Shown in pieces: positions 47,506-47,570 of a stretch of DNA of 47,570 nucleotides (the stretch's first letter is position 1; the number at the start of each line of letters is the position of its first letter). Source of the DNA: a virus; the IMG/VR virus record IMGVR_UViG_3300029448_004129, positions 35,067-82,636 of that record; one strand, written 5' to 3'. The translations under genes were made by a program, and so were the position numbers. The notes under the pieces were generated by a model that was given only the letters and a program-made list of their open reading frames with translations, had not been told where the DNA came from and did no database searches.

Positions 47506-47570
47506 TTACTCCTCTATTTTAAATTGCCATAAACCACATTCAATGCCTTCGTGTATCATATTGAACACGG
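47506..47570 (-). CDS. csgG: CsgG-like curli secretion pore (C-terminal end only)
   Basis: Only 20 or so residues are visible: VFNMIHEGIECGLWQFKIEE, then TAA. E. coli CsgG ends with the same pattern (a long helix then IxxGIDRGLWDLQ). The phrase hydrophobic-x-x-(D/E)GI-x-x-GLWxxK fits the family. It is directly upstream of the curlin-like genes, and the ribosome site of the next gene overlaps its end. The rest lies outside the window. Given its neighbours I take it as the outer-membrane pore for these curlin-like proteins. Confidence 0.65.
   Translation of the reverse strand, partial: VFNMIHEGIECGLWQFKIEE

Overview
The window is part of a T4-like marine myovirus genome. It holds an almost continuous run of T4-type tail and baseplate genes in the diverged form I know from marine cyanophages and pelagiphages. 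Several large stretches are strongly AT-rich, and late promoters of the T4 type (NATAAATA) sit in front of many genes. There are no photosynthesis genes. An outer-membrane porin and a curli-type cluster point to a Gram-negative host. A SAR11-type (Pelagibacter) host is my best guess, but it is inference from gene content and style only.

Layout. (1) 1-24.9 kb, minus strand: a tail and neck module. Read in the direction of transcription it runs: a Lys-rich protein, a Cys-rich peptide, a basic peptide, PAAR spike tip, gp25, gp6, a gp7-like protein, gp8, a very large DUF4815/gp10-like protein, then at least five fibre-type genes interleaved with small proteins, and finally the start of a neck protein (gp13-like). 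(2) 24.9-25.06 kb: a divergent control region where a sigma70-type promoter facing right overlaps a T4-type late promoter facing left. (3) 25.06-26.33 kb, plus strand: six small tightly packed ORFs of unknown function. (4) 26.3-31.35 kb, minus strand: accessory genes. These are two small membrane proteins, an outer-membrane porin, a ParB-like/cupin/ParB-like trio, three putative 2-oxoglutarate/Fe(II) oxygenases, an IscA-type Fe-S carrier and a tRNA-like gene with an abnormal anticodon arm. (5) 31.48-36.67 kb, minus strand: central spike gp5 without a lysozyme domain, a gp27-like hub protein, gp53, gp48 and head-completion gp4, with small ORFs between them. (6) 36.7-42.04 kb, plus strand: a conserved hypothetical, a staphylococcal-type nuclease, gp54, gp26 with a probable -1 frameshift into a gp51-like tail, an EF-hand membrane protein and a probable tape measure. 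(7) 42.03-47.57 kb, minus strand: a curli-like cluster. It starts with the end of a CsgG-like pore gene at the window edge, followed by a curlin-like protein, a FecR-domain protein, a small conserved Lys-rich protein, two more curlin-like proteins, and a CHASE2-class III nucleotide cyclase.

How the genes fit together. Modules 1, 5 and 6 supply the tail: hub, wedges, tube cap, tape and fibres. Modules 4 and 7 look like host-manipulation cargo. The porin and the curli/CsgG set both act at the outer membrane. The FecR protein and the CHASE2 cyclase resemble a bacterial envelope-sensing and second-messenger pair. The oxygenases and the Fe-S carrier make an iron-dependent set. The most unusual features are the curli/FecR/cyclase cluster, the phage porin, a textbook slippery site at the end of gp26, and a set of late promoters placed so close to the start codon that the transcripts should be leaderless.
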